From the NCBI GenBank assembly GCA_012064415.1, contig SSNU01000051.1:93184-121837 (forward strand): a DNA stretch of 28,654 bases, read 5' to 3'. The notes beneath the pieces were generated by a model. That model saw only the letters and a program-made list of their open reading frames with translations, made no database searches and was not told the DNA's origin. The translations under genes were made by a program, and so were the position numbers. Shown one piece after another: positions 8,266-17,912 of this stretch (within the stretch, counting starts at the first letter, position 1; the number at the start of each line of letters is the position of its first letter). The DNA comes from Gyrodactylus bullatarudis. Taxonomy: Eukaryota > Platyhelminthes > Monogenea > Gyrodactylidea > Gyrodactylidae.

Positions 8266-9080
8266 ATTTCCCCTGAACCGTCTGAATGTACGTTATATTC
8301 TTCTCGAGTAATAATTGGCCTCTGGATTCCAAATTGCCGAGTTCCACAAGGCTCTAGAGCTGGACCTCTACTGTTCAATATTGTATTCTCAAAAATCGAT
8401 GTTAACGGAGCTAAGATTTTTAAGTATGCTAATGATATGAAAATAGTTTTCAGTTTTGATGATTTTATCGATATAACTTTTATAAACTCATCATTAAAAC
8501 CCCTTACTAATGATCTGTTAACTCTGGCGCTTAGCATAAATGAAAGTAAAACATTCTACATGATTCTTTTCACAACAACTCCTATCAACAATAATATATG
8601 TATCAATGGTAAAATAATAAACCCCAAATTCACGGTTCGTGATTTAGGAGTTAAATACAATAATTTTCTTGATTTTACAGAACATTATAAGGAAATCTAC
8701 AGGTCTTTTGTCAGCAGATGTATACAAATACACAAATGTATCAAAAATGACTTTATGAAGGTATTCTTATACAAAATGGTGGCCCGAACTGTTGGCGAAT
8801 TCTGCTCTGGATGTTGGATCCCAGAAAAAATTGAATGGTCCAAGAAGTTTCAGAGAGTCGCAAGAACTTTTCGAAACAAACTATCTGCCCAGTACAAAAA
8901 ACAACTTGGTCAACCTTCAGAGTCTATCAGAATTCGAAGAGATATAAAAAGTCTCATACTTATTAGAAAATCCCTGAGGCCCCAGAGAATCTCTAGACTT
9001 AGAGAACGCTACAGAATTGAAGGAAATGTAAAAAATCTAGCAATATTTAAACGATGTAAAAAACACTTTGATAAACTACA
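8245..9080 (+). pseudogene. Non-LTR retrotransposon reverse transcriptase remnant
   Basis: The reading frame carries the RT signature CRVPQGSRAGPLLFNIVF (about residues 31-48), then KYANDMKIVF where YADD is expected. The first Asp of the catalytic pair is Asn, which predicts loss of polymerase activity. A thumb-like region follows (INGKIINPKFTVRDLGVKYN) and then the C-terminal RRDIKSLILIRK...YRIEGNVKNLAIFKRC block. The endonuclease and RT motifs upstream of the GVPQGS-type block are missing: the copy is 5'-truncated and joined head to head with the minus-strand LINE at about 8245-8265. From the RT and tail layout it belongs to the Jockey/CR1-like group. Confidence 0.75.
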
Positions 9081-9279
9081 AACAACTAGTCCATCTTTCA
9101 CTAACTGTTCTTCTACTTTATCAACTATTACTTTCTTTCTACAAAATATAAGATCTCTACTTTCTGTATATTTTCTCTTGATGATTCTCACTCTGATAAA
9201 AGTCTTTGTTTTGATGATTATGATTTCATTAGATCTGACAGAGTTGGAGATAAACATGGAGGAGTAATAATTTATTTAA
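9081..9279 (+). pseudogene. LINE endonuclease fragment out of order
   Basis: In the +1 frame this encodes DDSHSDKSLCFDDYDFIRSD and then RVGDKHGGVIIY, the hallmark of the APE-type endonuclease of non-LTR elements (TWL-D-S...Y-x-x-x-R-x-D-R...GGGV). Just before, in another frame, lies NIRSLLS, resembling the start of the same domain. An N-terminal domain piece is therefore placed after one C-terminal tail and before another, showing rearrangement. Confidence 0.6.
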
Positions 9280-9443
9280 TCTCTAGACTTAGACTTAGAG
9301 AATGCTACAGAATTGAAGGACATGTAAACAATCTAGCAATATTTAATCGATGTAAAAAACACTTTGATAAATTACCAAACTCCTTGAAGAGAAAAAACTT
9401 GAAAGAGTTCTCTCAAGAAATTAAACCCAGATTTATAAACTAA
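9280..9443 (+). pseudogene. Second LINE C-terminal tail
   Basis: This encodes ECYRIEGHVNNLAIFNRCKK then HFDKLPNSLKRKNLKEFSQE and ends at a TAA (9441-9443). The DNA is about 90% identical to 8992-9075, so the tail is present twice around the endonuclease fragment. This copy keeps the natural C-terminus that the first one lacks. Confidence 0.65.
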
Positions 9444-9770
9444 CAAAAGAAGGAAAATAAGAAGAGAAATTATTATTATTAAATTTATATACAATACCAG
9501 TTGTATATTTTAAAGACGAAGCTATATATATAGACTTGTACCAAAATATTTAGTAAATCAATATCAAATAATACAAAATATGTCTTGTTAAGATATTTAT
9601 TGTTTTGCTAATCATTTTTTATATTCCTTCCTTTTTATTCTTCTCAACTGACTCTTCATAAATATCAAAGTCTTCACTGATCATTAGAATTAAAAAGATA
9701 AAATTTACCAGTCACAAACTAATTTGTTGAAAGTAGCTTGAAATATCGTGTATCTAGAGCCATTGCAAAG
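9444..9770. other. LINE 3' flank and AT-rich spacer
   Basis: It contains ATTATTATT near 9470, possibly the 3' UTR of the LINE. Nothing else is recognised. Confidence 0.3.
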
Positions 9771-10100
9771 ACGAAAAAAAGAAATACAGGTGAGGTACCC
9801 TGTTTCTTGCCCACTCTGCTCGATCCATCGCTCTCAACCCGGTTATATATTAAAAGTTAAAATTATCTGAACCAATGAGAGGGTGTGAAAATGTTGACCA
9901 ATAGAATTGTGGGAAAGACTTTTCAAAATTTGATGCAATAATTTCACTCTCTGAGCCTGTATAACCAAGTTAAAAGATAACTAATCATAAATTAACATTT
10001 TATAATAAATCTTTAGTATAAATCTCTCATCGAATAAAAAGGTTTTATTTTTTAATTATCTTATCTTTTGGATTTTTTCCGACTTGATCTTACACCGAAA
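9771..10100. repeat. CCAAT-rich segment with remote likeness to the 27818 element
   Basis: Two CCAAT boxes (near 9868 and 9898) are followed, at 10036-10099, by AATAAAAAGGTTTTATT, a gap and CTTACACCGA. The hammerhead element at 27873-27918 has the same order: AATAAAAGCTTTTATT, gap, CTTACACCGA. The CTGATGA core is not preserved here. It could be a decayed relative; the similarity is short and AT-rich. Confidence 0.3.
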
Positions 10101-10319
10101 ATTTATTCTGATTAGAATAAAGTATTAGAAAGAGCATTTGAAAAATTCAAATAAAATCCACAGTCAGATTTAAGAATTTTATGTATAGTAAATTTAATTT
10201 CAATCAACTCTAATTTCAGCAATTTTTATGAAAATTTCATATTTTTTTGATGTAAAAATAAAAAGGAATGTATTCCATTGATATAAGTGTGACTTTAACA
10301 CCCCCATTGCCTATACAGT

Positions 10320-10660
10320 CAATTTCACACATGATGACTCACGTTAGCTTAAAAGTGTGATGGCAAAGGTCTTTTATACCTCTCTGCTCCAAAAATAATA
10401 ACCAATGAGAGTGAAGTATGGATTAACCAATAATATTCAAGCATAATTTTCATTTTTTATTCTCATGATGAAACCGAAATAAACCCGTCATATGATTGTT
10501 TCGAGCATCTATCCAGTAATTTATACATCATTGAAAAGAGAATTTTTTCCTTGTTTTTTAGAGCCTAAAATAAATTCTCAACCATTCTTTATAACAAAGA
10601 TACTCTAGTTTCTATACCTTAATTACTACAGTAAATTAAATACCACCATTCGAAAAAGCA
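10320..10660. repeat. Dispersed repeat R2, copy 3
   Basis: It shares TATACCTCTCTGC, ACCAATGAGAGTGAAG, ACCAATAATATT, TTGAAAAGAGAATTTT and ACCATTCGA with 3139-3490 in the same order. Near 10463 it contains ATGATGAAACCGAAATAAA, which resembles a hammerhead core with C3 changed to A. Confidence 0.55.
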
Positions 10661-11331
10661 TAAAATAATTACTATTCCGGCTAATTTCCATGCATCAAGC
10701 TCAAAAGGAACTAGATTAAATAATAAATCAAAATTGCATTCAGATTTCCAAATTTAATGAGGATCTATCCTAATATGGATGTAAGCCAAGGCTTGAATAA
10801 ACAATATGCATCACAATGCATTACGTCATTCTAATGTACCATGTTAGTGTGAAAGTCATCAGACTCCCTTTTTTCCTTTCTATGTTCCCCTTGAGATCCT
10901 TTCAAAAGACGTGTTTGTGTGTATAACCAGACTCCAATCTTTTTCTATGTTAACTCCAATCCCCCACCAACGACCATGATCTTTCTCTTATGACTCCAAT
11001 CTCTTTCTATTTAATGTTTATTTCTAATCATGAAGTCTTGGTTGAAAATAGAAAAATTTATTAAGAATCATAAACATCTTTCTCTCTTGATACATAATCT
11101 TTATAAAACGATAGTCTCTCTAGTTCTGAAAGAGTTCCTAAATCCTTGATTTGGATCAATTTTATTTAAATTAATTATACTGTGAATCTTGACAAACAAA
11201 ATTAAGTAGATGATCTTCATAAGATTATTTTGTAATGTTATTGTTCTAAATTCATTACTATTGGGCTTAGGTATGGGAAATACTTTTGCTAGTAGTATAT
11301 AGTCAGGAATGGTGCAAGAAAAAAATAAGTT
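10661..11331. other. Non-coding stretch with an imperfect pyrimidine-rich repeat
   Basis: The word ACTCCAATCT followed by TTTCTAT recurs at about 10931 and 10985, with weaker partial copies between. No gene is seen. Confidence 0.3.
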
Positions 11332-11529
11332 TTAAAAAAGTTTATAAATACTATGAATAAAAACTCTAGAGCCTTGTGGAACTCCAGAAGTAATTAGTTT
11401 GGGAGTAGAATCTTTGTTTTCATGAGAAACAAACTGCCTACGTTTAGTAAGGTATTGTATTAACATTAATATATTAAATTCAATACATATCTTTTGCACA
11501 GGTATAGCATGTAAATTCATATATGTCAA
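11332..11529 (-). pseudogene. Short LINE reverse-transcriptase fragment
   Basis: A 65-residue frame containing YLTKRRQFVSHENKDS and then ITSGVPQGSRV, the region around RT motif 4 of non-LTR retrotransposons. The sequence after GVPQGSR is unrelated to RT, and YADD is absent. It is a truncated fragment on the minus strand. Confidence 0.6.
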
Positions 11530-12331
11530 TCATTAATTCATTAGCTTATCCTTTTTCACTTGATTTTCGAGTCAAGGGTATAATTATCTATCTTTGAATT
11601 TAATATATATCCTATGACTTTCTCGTTTACGGCTTCGAAATTATCAATTAGCATTCGGTATGCATAATTATAAATTATTTAGTTCACAAATATCCATAAG
11701 ATTCACTTTTATCAGTTTTTATTTCACCAGTATCAATAATATTTCATTATTTTTTCTTGAAAGTTCGCCTTAAAAAGTATAAATAACTTGATGAGTCAGT
11801 GTATAACTTTAAAATTAGGATGAATTCCTATACATTTTGTTAATACAGGTGAAGAAAGTTTCGAAAATCTTCGTTTTGAACTATAAAATTAGTACCATTC
11901 AATGCAGAATTCAAAGTTTAGCCATTTCCTAGAATTTCATACTGAAATATTATTCCGGGTTAAAACTAGATTGTTTTAAAGTTGGATACGTTCAAACTTT
12001 TTCTAATCAATATTGAGAAAAATCGTATTCCTAATTTTCCTAACCGATTCTTATAAAGGGGAGGAGTGGTGACGACACTATTTGCTTAAGTTAGAGATTA
12101 CAGTGTCAGCTCCCAAGCTGAATGAACCTATCCCCTATAGCAACTAAGATGATAAACTTTGAAATCAAAATACGGATTTTATTAACTAACTATTTATCCC
12201 AAATTAGGAAAATAAAGATAATAAATATTTTAATTTAATGAAATATGGTTTTTATTTCGGAGAAATTTTAACAAATTTTCAATTTTTAACCAGCCTTGAT
12301 CTCATTTTTGAAGATTATCGTAAACTAAGTA
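11530..12331. other. AT-rich spacer
   Basis: No gene or repeat was recognised between the RT fragment and the mariner element. Confidence 0.3.
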
Positions 12332-13074
12332 TTAGGTTGTTTCAAAAGTATTAAGCAAATTTTTCATAGATCAAGTATGAAATAACAGCAGAAATTCATC
12401 TCAAATAATTATACATTTTTAAATACAAAATTCATCAAAGAATTCGGTTTTCTTAATGACAATTTCTAAAATTCTATCGTTCAAAAGTTAATATGAAATT
12501 ATTAGACATTGATATCGGAGCGATAATTTATTCAGGGCCGAAACTTATCAGAGGCTTATCCATCGGCTCACAAAGAATGATTTCCTATCACATATCGTAA
12601 TGACAGATAAAAAATGAATATACCAGAACGATCAGAGCTGTAAAAAATACTCAGAATTTGCTAGGGATACATTCTTACAGGACAATTCCAGGCCTCATGT
12701 CTAAAGATTAGTGAAAGATTTTTTCAAGGAGAGCAACGTCGACGATCTTAACAATTCTCCCTACTGTACAGATCTTGCTCCAACAGATTATCACTTTTTC
12801 AGATCGCTTCAGCATCATCTGAAGTGCAATATCTTCAATTAAAGACTAGATTTTTTGGGCTCACTAAATGAGTGCATGGACCAAAAAACCCTCAACTTTT
12901 GGTAACGGTGTATGGATAGTCTACCGGAAAGGAGACGGAAATGTATAGAAAGAAATCGTGAATATTTCAATGTGTAACTTAATGATATTCTATATATATT
13001 TCATGACGAAATTTGCCAGCAAAGTTCATTATAATTTTTACAAAATTTTGCTTAATACTTTTGAAACAACCTAA
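12332..13074 (+). mobile_element. Internally deleted mariner element
   Basis: The ends are TTAGGTTGTTTCAAAAGTAT and its complement, forming about 30-base TIRs (12332-12362 and 13044-13074) of the classic mariner type. TA flanks both sides (12330-12331 and 13075-13076). At 743 bp it is roughly half the length of an intact mariner. The missing part covers the N-terminal DNA-binding domain and first catalytic Asp. Confidence 0.88.
12540..12975 (+). pseudogene. Mariner transposase C-terminal half
   Basis: Translation shows FLQDNSRPHV (second Asp of DD34D), then LVKDFFKESN, SPYCTDLAPTDYHFFRSL (third Asp in the DLAPTDYH motif) and LPERRRKCIERNREYFNV at the end. Stops interrupt the frame after RPHV and after several later residues. 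It cannot be functional but is clearly mariner (DD34D), not Tc1. Confidence 0.85.
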
Positions 13075-13076
13075 TA

Positions 13077-14289
13077 TTTTTTCCAATAAAACCAAACGTA
13101 TTCGAGTTTGTTTTGATATAAGAATCTCAATTGAAAATGACAATTTTTGAACACGCGGATTTTTCAATGAATTTTACTACGTAAAAGGACGAAATAAAGA
13201 TTTTTAAATAGTTTTTGCAAAATTTTAAATTAAAATTGGACTCATAGTGAAAATCGAGTCTTTTTTCACACGTTGAAAGAAATTCTTAGAAAATACCTGG
13301 AAGTAGAACAGGTTTTTCGTGAGATAATTTTTTTGACCGAAATTTCACAATTTTTTAATTTTTCGTCTCAATTTGATGAGAACTTACTCTCGATTCGATC
13401 AGTACCACTAAACCCTATATAATTCGTCCACTAAGCATGAAAATTCTTTGAAAAATAAACTTTGATAGAAAAAGCATTGTGTCACCTTCAATAGGTAAAC
13501 GTTCAATAACAAAAGGGGAAATAAAAAATAAGGTTTATTTCAAAACTATTATGTCCAAAGCGTGTTTATTCAGAATTAGTATTTACCTCAAAGCACCCCT
13601 CTGTCAGATTCCATTAATTCCATTAACCCACTCCATGAATGAGGAATAAATCGCTTTAAAGTATTCTGATTGGTCAAGTAAGGGGGACTTTACAATGAAT
13701 GAATGACTACAAATATCAATAAACGAATCTCATTGGTCAAGCTTATAAACTACAATCAATGAATATACTTCACATGTATTACACATCATCATAAATAAGC
13801 TTTGTTACTTAATATAACAAAGAATACATACTGCATATTTGTTTGTGTTTATGTAATTAATGAATGCGTTTATACATTTTATATGCAAAAATATGCGTTT
13901 TTAAAATCTTAACCCTTATACCAATCCTTGAGTCGATATTTGAGTTTGAGTAAACTTAGTTACTATCCGAATTGTTAAATCAATTAAACTCGTATAACTC
14001 TTTTATTCGATGGGGAAAAAAATATTTTTTGGCATTTTATTGGAATTAGCGTGAAATTTTACTTTAGAATACGTTGCTCAGAAAAATATAGATTTTTTGA
14101 CTTTCCCCAGTGATATTTATAAGCGTAAATGGATCGATTTTCTGCGCATATTTCTTGATGCTCTACTGATCATCTATTTGTCCAACAGAAAAAATTTTGT
14201 AAAATCAATATGGGTACCAAAATTTACTGATTTTTGCCATTGTAGAAAACCCTGTAACTTGTTAAATGAATCAAGATGGGACAGATTTA
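13077..14289. other. Non-coding stretch with paired ATTGG boxes
   Basis: CTGATTGGTCAAG (13668-13680) and CTCATTGGTCAAG (13729-13741) lie about 60 bases apart and are each followed by a related ACTACAA..CAATGAAT-type stretch, so this is a small local duplication. No coding region is recognised. Confidence 0.35.
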
Positions 14290-15060
14290 ACTTCTATTAT
14301 TGCTCTTCTCATGGTACTGTAAGAAGCTGTTGCTCCATGCCCTTTGAACATGAGAATTTTGACCCCTGGAATTCCAAAGACACAAGAAACAAGGATATTT
14401 GGTATTACCTAGTTGAAGTCCATTAAGCAATGCAATTATTTGAAAATCAAAAATGATCTTAAATTTGTATTGGAATTAGTTGATCTTCTCTAAGATCATC
14501 GAGATGGCTTCATATTCTTTTCTTAATTCATGACTTAAAGTAATTGGTGAATAAGCACTAGAAATTACAGTGTTTTTAGACATTAAACCTACTAGCAAAG
14601 TGTGGTCACTGGTTATTATTAAGTAATTGGTATTCCAGGAAAAGAGCCTGTATTACTTAGTAAAACAACTTTAAGGCTGTTTGAAGAAGAGTCAATAAAC
14701 AATCTGGTTTCTTCCACCATCATTTCGTAGTTCAATTTGCGAAATAATCTCACCAAATCATTGCAAAATGTAAGCTCACTTTCAGTTGTGAAAAACCTCT
14801 ATAAGGGACGTCTCTGAATTTGTACTGAGATTATGTAACTCTGGTACCTTTAACAACTTTTGATAAGACAATTTGAGCAATTTTCACAGATTTTTTCTTC
14901 GATAATCAGTGATAAGGTTATCTATGAATTTTTGATATATTTCGATCTTAACTTTTGGTCATTCAACATTGACAGGTGAAGCTGAATTAATGTTTTCCTC
15001 TAAGACTAGTGAATTAACATTTACTTGACGTAAATTTCTTATATTCAAATTTCGACAAGT
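14290..15060 (-). pseudogene. Uncharacterised multicopy protein family, copy 3 (decayed N-terminal half)
   Basis: Reading the minus strand downward: ESELTFCNDLVRLFRKLN, then ETRLFIDSSSNSLKVVLLSN, GIPIT, a 72-base insertion, LSHELRKEYEAISMILEKIN and, in another frame, ALLNGLQLGNTKYPCFLCLW followed by NSR. The last block is homologous to ILNGISGGYSGYPCCFCLWN in copy 2, identifying the family. This copy supplies the LFIDSS region missing from copy 2. Frameshifts, stops and the insertion kill it. C-terminal motifs (ERFHQ, DYCW) were not found downstream. Confidence 0.65.
14549..14620. mobile_element. 72-bp mini-insertion with 11-bp target duplication
   Basis: AAGTAATTGGT occurs at 14538-14548 and again at 14621-14631, flanking 72 bases that interrupt the IPIT/LSHE coding alignment of copy 3. 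Within it, 14572-14613 is identical in reverse complement to 26413-26454 (42 bases). It is a very short mobile or fill-in sequence of unknown class. Confidence 0.6.
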
Positions 15061-15620
15061 TCTCGTAACAGGGTATTGCTTAAAAGTTAAATACTAAGCT
15101 TACATACTGTGAGGGCTTCATAAAAGGTACGAGAAGAGTATTACAGAAGTAAAAATCTTCTTGACGATAGAAAAGTTCTGACCATATTATTCGATTTCTC
15201 GTTTAACACGGATTTCTTTTTGACAAACCATTTTGTGAGGTGTGTATGAATAAAAGGAGAATTTCAATGTGTGTAATATACCTTAGGTGTATCTCATGTA
15301 GATGATGTATGGGGAAGGGAAAATATACATTGCATATTATACAATATATATACTGTGTACAATACACTTTAGATAGACCTGAATAAATCTTCACTTTTGG
15401 TGCAACTTCACTTTTTGCGTACAACAGCATATACAGTAAATTTACGCTGTATTTTTTTGAGTGTCTATTAGACATGTTGAAGAAAAACTAAACAGATAAA
15501 TGAGATAAATATTTCTAAGGCATTATTAAAGATCAATAACTTTCTTAATTTTTCTTGCTATTCACTATAACATAAAAGCGTAAAATTAATATTAAATGAA
15601 TAACGGAATAAGATTAAGTT
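15061..15620. other. AT-rich spacer before the orphan ORF
   Basis: No gene is recognised. This is the candidate promoter region for the ORF at 15621; I see no CCAAT box within 100 bases of it. Confidence 0.3.
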
Positions 15621-16451
15621 ATGATTAAAAATCAAATTTTAAGTCATATGAACACAGAACAGAAAATTCTATCTCTCCTTGAGAAAATTGAACATGGAGA
15701 AAATAAAGAGATCGTAAAAATGATTTCTCGTGAATACCTTGGAGTGTTATATAGTGAAATTTTTTTCCTATTCGACTTGTTAGTATTATTTGATCTTGAA
15801 GAGAATAATAAACAAGACCTCATTATAACAATGCTTGATCTCCACAGTAAGCGAATCACCAATTACGGGAATTTTTCGCAAGTTGAAGCGAGAATTTGCC
15901 AAATATATCAGCACTATTTAGACAAAGAAAAAATTTGTAATTCAAAGGTAATTTTTGAAAACAGAGAAGATGAAATACTTCGTTACAATCGAAAAGTAAA
16001 AAAAATGTACAGTGATTATATCAGTTGTAAAACGGATCTGGATAAATTTACTTTAATTTATCAGCATTATTTATATGTGATATTGGAAAGTAGTTTGGAA
16101 GATGATCTTATCTCTTTGATGTTCCAGAGAATTCATGATAAAAAATTCATCAAATGTATCAAATCAAAAATCAATGATCTGAATAGACTAGGCAAGTTAA
16201 GTTTAATAGAGTTTACGAATGATATACTTGTATTTGATTACCTATGTGTGGGAGCACATGAGTTGCTAATGGGGTTCAAATTAATTATATTCTACGTTAT
16301 AAAACTGAACAATGATTTCAGAGATACGAAAAGTGAAAAAAATTACACAGAGATGTGGATAAAAGATCAAGTAAGTTTTAGAATAAATTTGCCAAACACA
16401 GGGCTGATTGCTTCCTGTCTTAGATGTTATTTACTTTGCATTAGAAACTGA
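15621..16451 (+). CDS. Orphan protein of 276 residues, function unknown
   Basis: I do not recognise this protein. It is rich in Leu, Ile, Lys and Glu and looks mostly helical, with no signal peptide and no clear membrane span. Cys residues are scattered and no catalytic motif is visible. A second in-frame ATG at 15650 (MNTEQKILSLLEKIEHGENK) starts a cleaner N-terminus. A frame this long is unlikely by chance in DNA this AT-rich, so I take it as a real or recently lost gene. A good donor (GTAAGT at 16371) and acceptor (TTCCTGTCTTAG ending at 16423) define a 53-nt intron. Splicing would replace the last 26 residues by MLFTLH. It may be host or element-derived. Confidence 0.45.
   Translation: MIKNQILSHMNTEQKILSLLEKIEHGENKEIVKMISREYLGVLYSEIFFLFDLLVLFDLEENNKQDLIITMLDLHSKRITNYGNFSQVEARICQIYQHYLDKEKICNSKVIFENREDEILRYNRKVKKMYSDYISCKTDLDKFTLIYQHYLYVILESSLEDDLISLMFQRIHDKKFIKCIKSKINDLNRLGKLSLIEFTNDILVFDYLCVGAHELLMGFKLIIFYVIKLNNDFRDTKSEKNYTEMWIKDQVSFRINLPNTGLIASCLRCYLLCIRN
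16371..16423 (+). other. Candidate 53-nt intron in the orphan ORF
   Basis: It begins GTAAGTTTTAG and ends with a pyrimidine-rich CTTCCTGTCTTAG. After removal the frame continues ATGTTATTTACTTTGCAT and stops at TAG. The unspliced frame is also open, so retention is possible. Confidence 0.45.
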
Positions 16452-16630
16452 ATTTATAATATAAAGTACAGTAAAGAATTATCTTTCAATGCATGGAATA
16501 TTATTTAAATTTAGATCAACAAGTGGTTTCTCTTTAAAATTACGACATTAAACTAAGTTCATGATTATTATAATAATAAAGAATATTTAGTTAATGAATC
16601 AGTGAAAAATGATCAAAAATTAGTCCTTTA

Positions 16631-16761
16631 ATAAAATTTATTAAAACTTAGGTTAATATTAGAATTCTCAGCCATGGTTATCTAAATACAATCACCTTCG
16701 AGACGTTTGGATGACCATGGCTGAGAATTTTAATATTGACCTAAGTTTTAATGAATTTTAT
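16631..16761 (+). repeat. 56-bp hairpin with 19-nt loop
   Basis: Arms 16631-16686 and 16706-16761 are complementary over 56 positions. 51 are Watson-Crick pairs. The five differences would all be G.U pairs in a plus-strand RNA. The centre of the arm is GAATTCTCAGCCATGG. It could be a palindromic MITE or a small-RNA hairpin precursor. Confidence 0.85.
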
Positions 16762-17052
16762 CATAAAAATATTTAGTTAAATTAAGAAAAATTCAAATAA
16801 ACAAGTTCCTATTACTATGATTTTTATCAAAGTTTTAAATCAAAAAAAGATGGAATATAAAGTAATACATAAATCATTAAAAAAAGCGGCTTTGTTTTCA
16901 TCTTGGATTTTATTCTGATATTTTCGGCTTAGTGAAAAAGACGATGAGAATGCACTTGGTATGAATTACTCAATAACATTTATTAAATATCAGTAGACAA
17001 TGATCAAATTACTTTAGAATACTAAATTTTTAGATAATTTGGTAATGCAATA

Positions 17053-17912
17053 CCAGATAACCACATGTTACAGGTGTCGTAAAAGCTCGAATGATGCGGA
17101 ATGTCTTAAACTATCAATAAAGTAAAAGTTTCACGATGAAATAAATCCCCTTTGAAATTTTTTCAATGCAATAACAATTTTGATTTTGTCCTGCAAACAG
17201 AACAGTATGTTAGCCCGTGATAATCGGGAGTGCCATATTAACCGCTTACAAATGAATCCGCAATCCGAGAGAGAGTTAATCTCGGAGAAGAATGATTATT
17301 AATATCATTGGTTAGTGCAAAAAAACGCCATAGCGTAATTGATCACATCGAACGTTGAAAGATGAAGAAAACATCAAATACTTAAGAGAACAAGAGGTTA
17401 TTCCTGTTGCTGAATATCGTATGAAAAAACTCTAGGAGATCGCAGAGAAAGCCAAATAATTTTCAGATAGAAAAATACGATTCACAAGCTATGTGAAACA
17501 TTTTTATCCTAAATTATTGCGAAAAGAAGATTTAATAGGGTCACAGATGAATTTTCCTTAATTAGCTGCATTAATTCCATATCGCTCTTCACAACTTACT
17601 TATTGAATTCAATATCTTCCTTCAATAATGACATTTAAAAATAATATTCCTCATTGAATTTCATACCTTCCTTAACAAACTGCAAAAGGTATAGATGAAT
17701 TAATGATCTTGAATCTTGAGAATGAATATATTACAAATTATTTGCATTAAATGTGTAGTAATATTCAAATATGGAAATCCTGGAAACTAGTTTTCAATTG
17801 AAAAAATTTCAAAGGGGAATTATTTTATCGTAAGATATTTACAATATTGATAGTTTGAGAGATTCCGCATCATTCGAGCTTTTCATGACACCTGTAATAT
17901 GGGGTTATCTGG
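17053..17912. mobile_element. 860-bp element with about 116-bp TIRs
   Basis: The left end CCAGATAACC (17053) is inverted as GGTTATCTGG at 17903-17912. The similarity runs about 116 bases inward at about 80% identity, including AGCTCGAATGATGCGGAAT. The interior holds a transposase C-terminal remnant, so this is an internally deleted DNA transposon. TA precedes the left end, but the right flank is TC, so no target duplication is visible. Confidence 0.7.
17367..17561 (+). pseudogene. IS630-like transposase C-terminal remnant
   Basis: In one frame with two stops it reads VIPVAEYRMKKL, EIAEKAK, then RFTSYVKHFYPKLLRKEDLI. It is laid out like the C-terminal tail of the 6599-7523 pseudogene (SQCAIHVEKYFHIIMDKQDL). 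This is the last domain of a eukaryotic IS630/Tc1-superfamily transposase. No catalytic residues are left. Confidence 0.5.

Noticed and set aside
8241..8537. Minus-strand ORF of 98 codons
   Set aside because: Antisense to the RT domain of the plus-strand LINE.
12979..13167. Minus-strand ORF of 62 codons
   Set aside because: It runs through the right TIR of the mariner into flanking DNA and has no features.
13182..13196. GGACGAAAT considered as the 3' half of a hammerhead
   Set aside because: No CTGATGA core upstream at a workable distance.
14097..14426. Plus-strand ORF of 109 codons with several Cys
   Set aside because: The Cys-rich part is antisense to the CFLCLWNSR block of gene-family copy 3; the plus frame itself has no recognisable features.
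15644..15862. Minus-strand ORF of 72 codons
   Set aside because: Antisense to the orphan ORF, which is longer and has a plausible intron.
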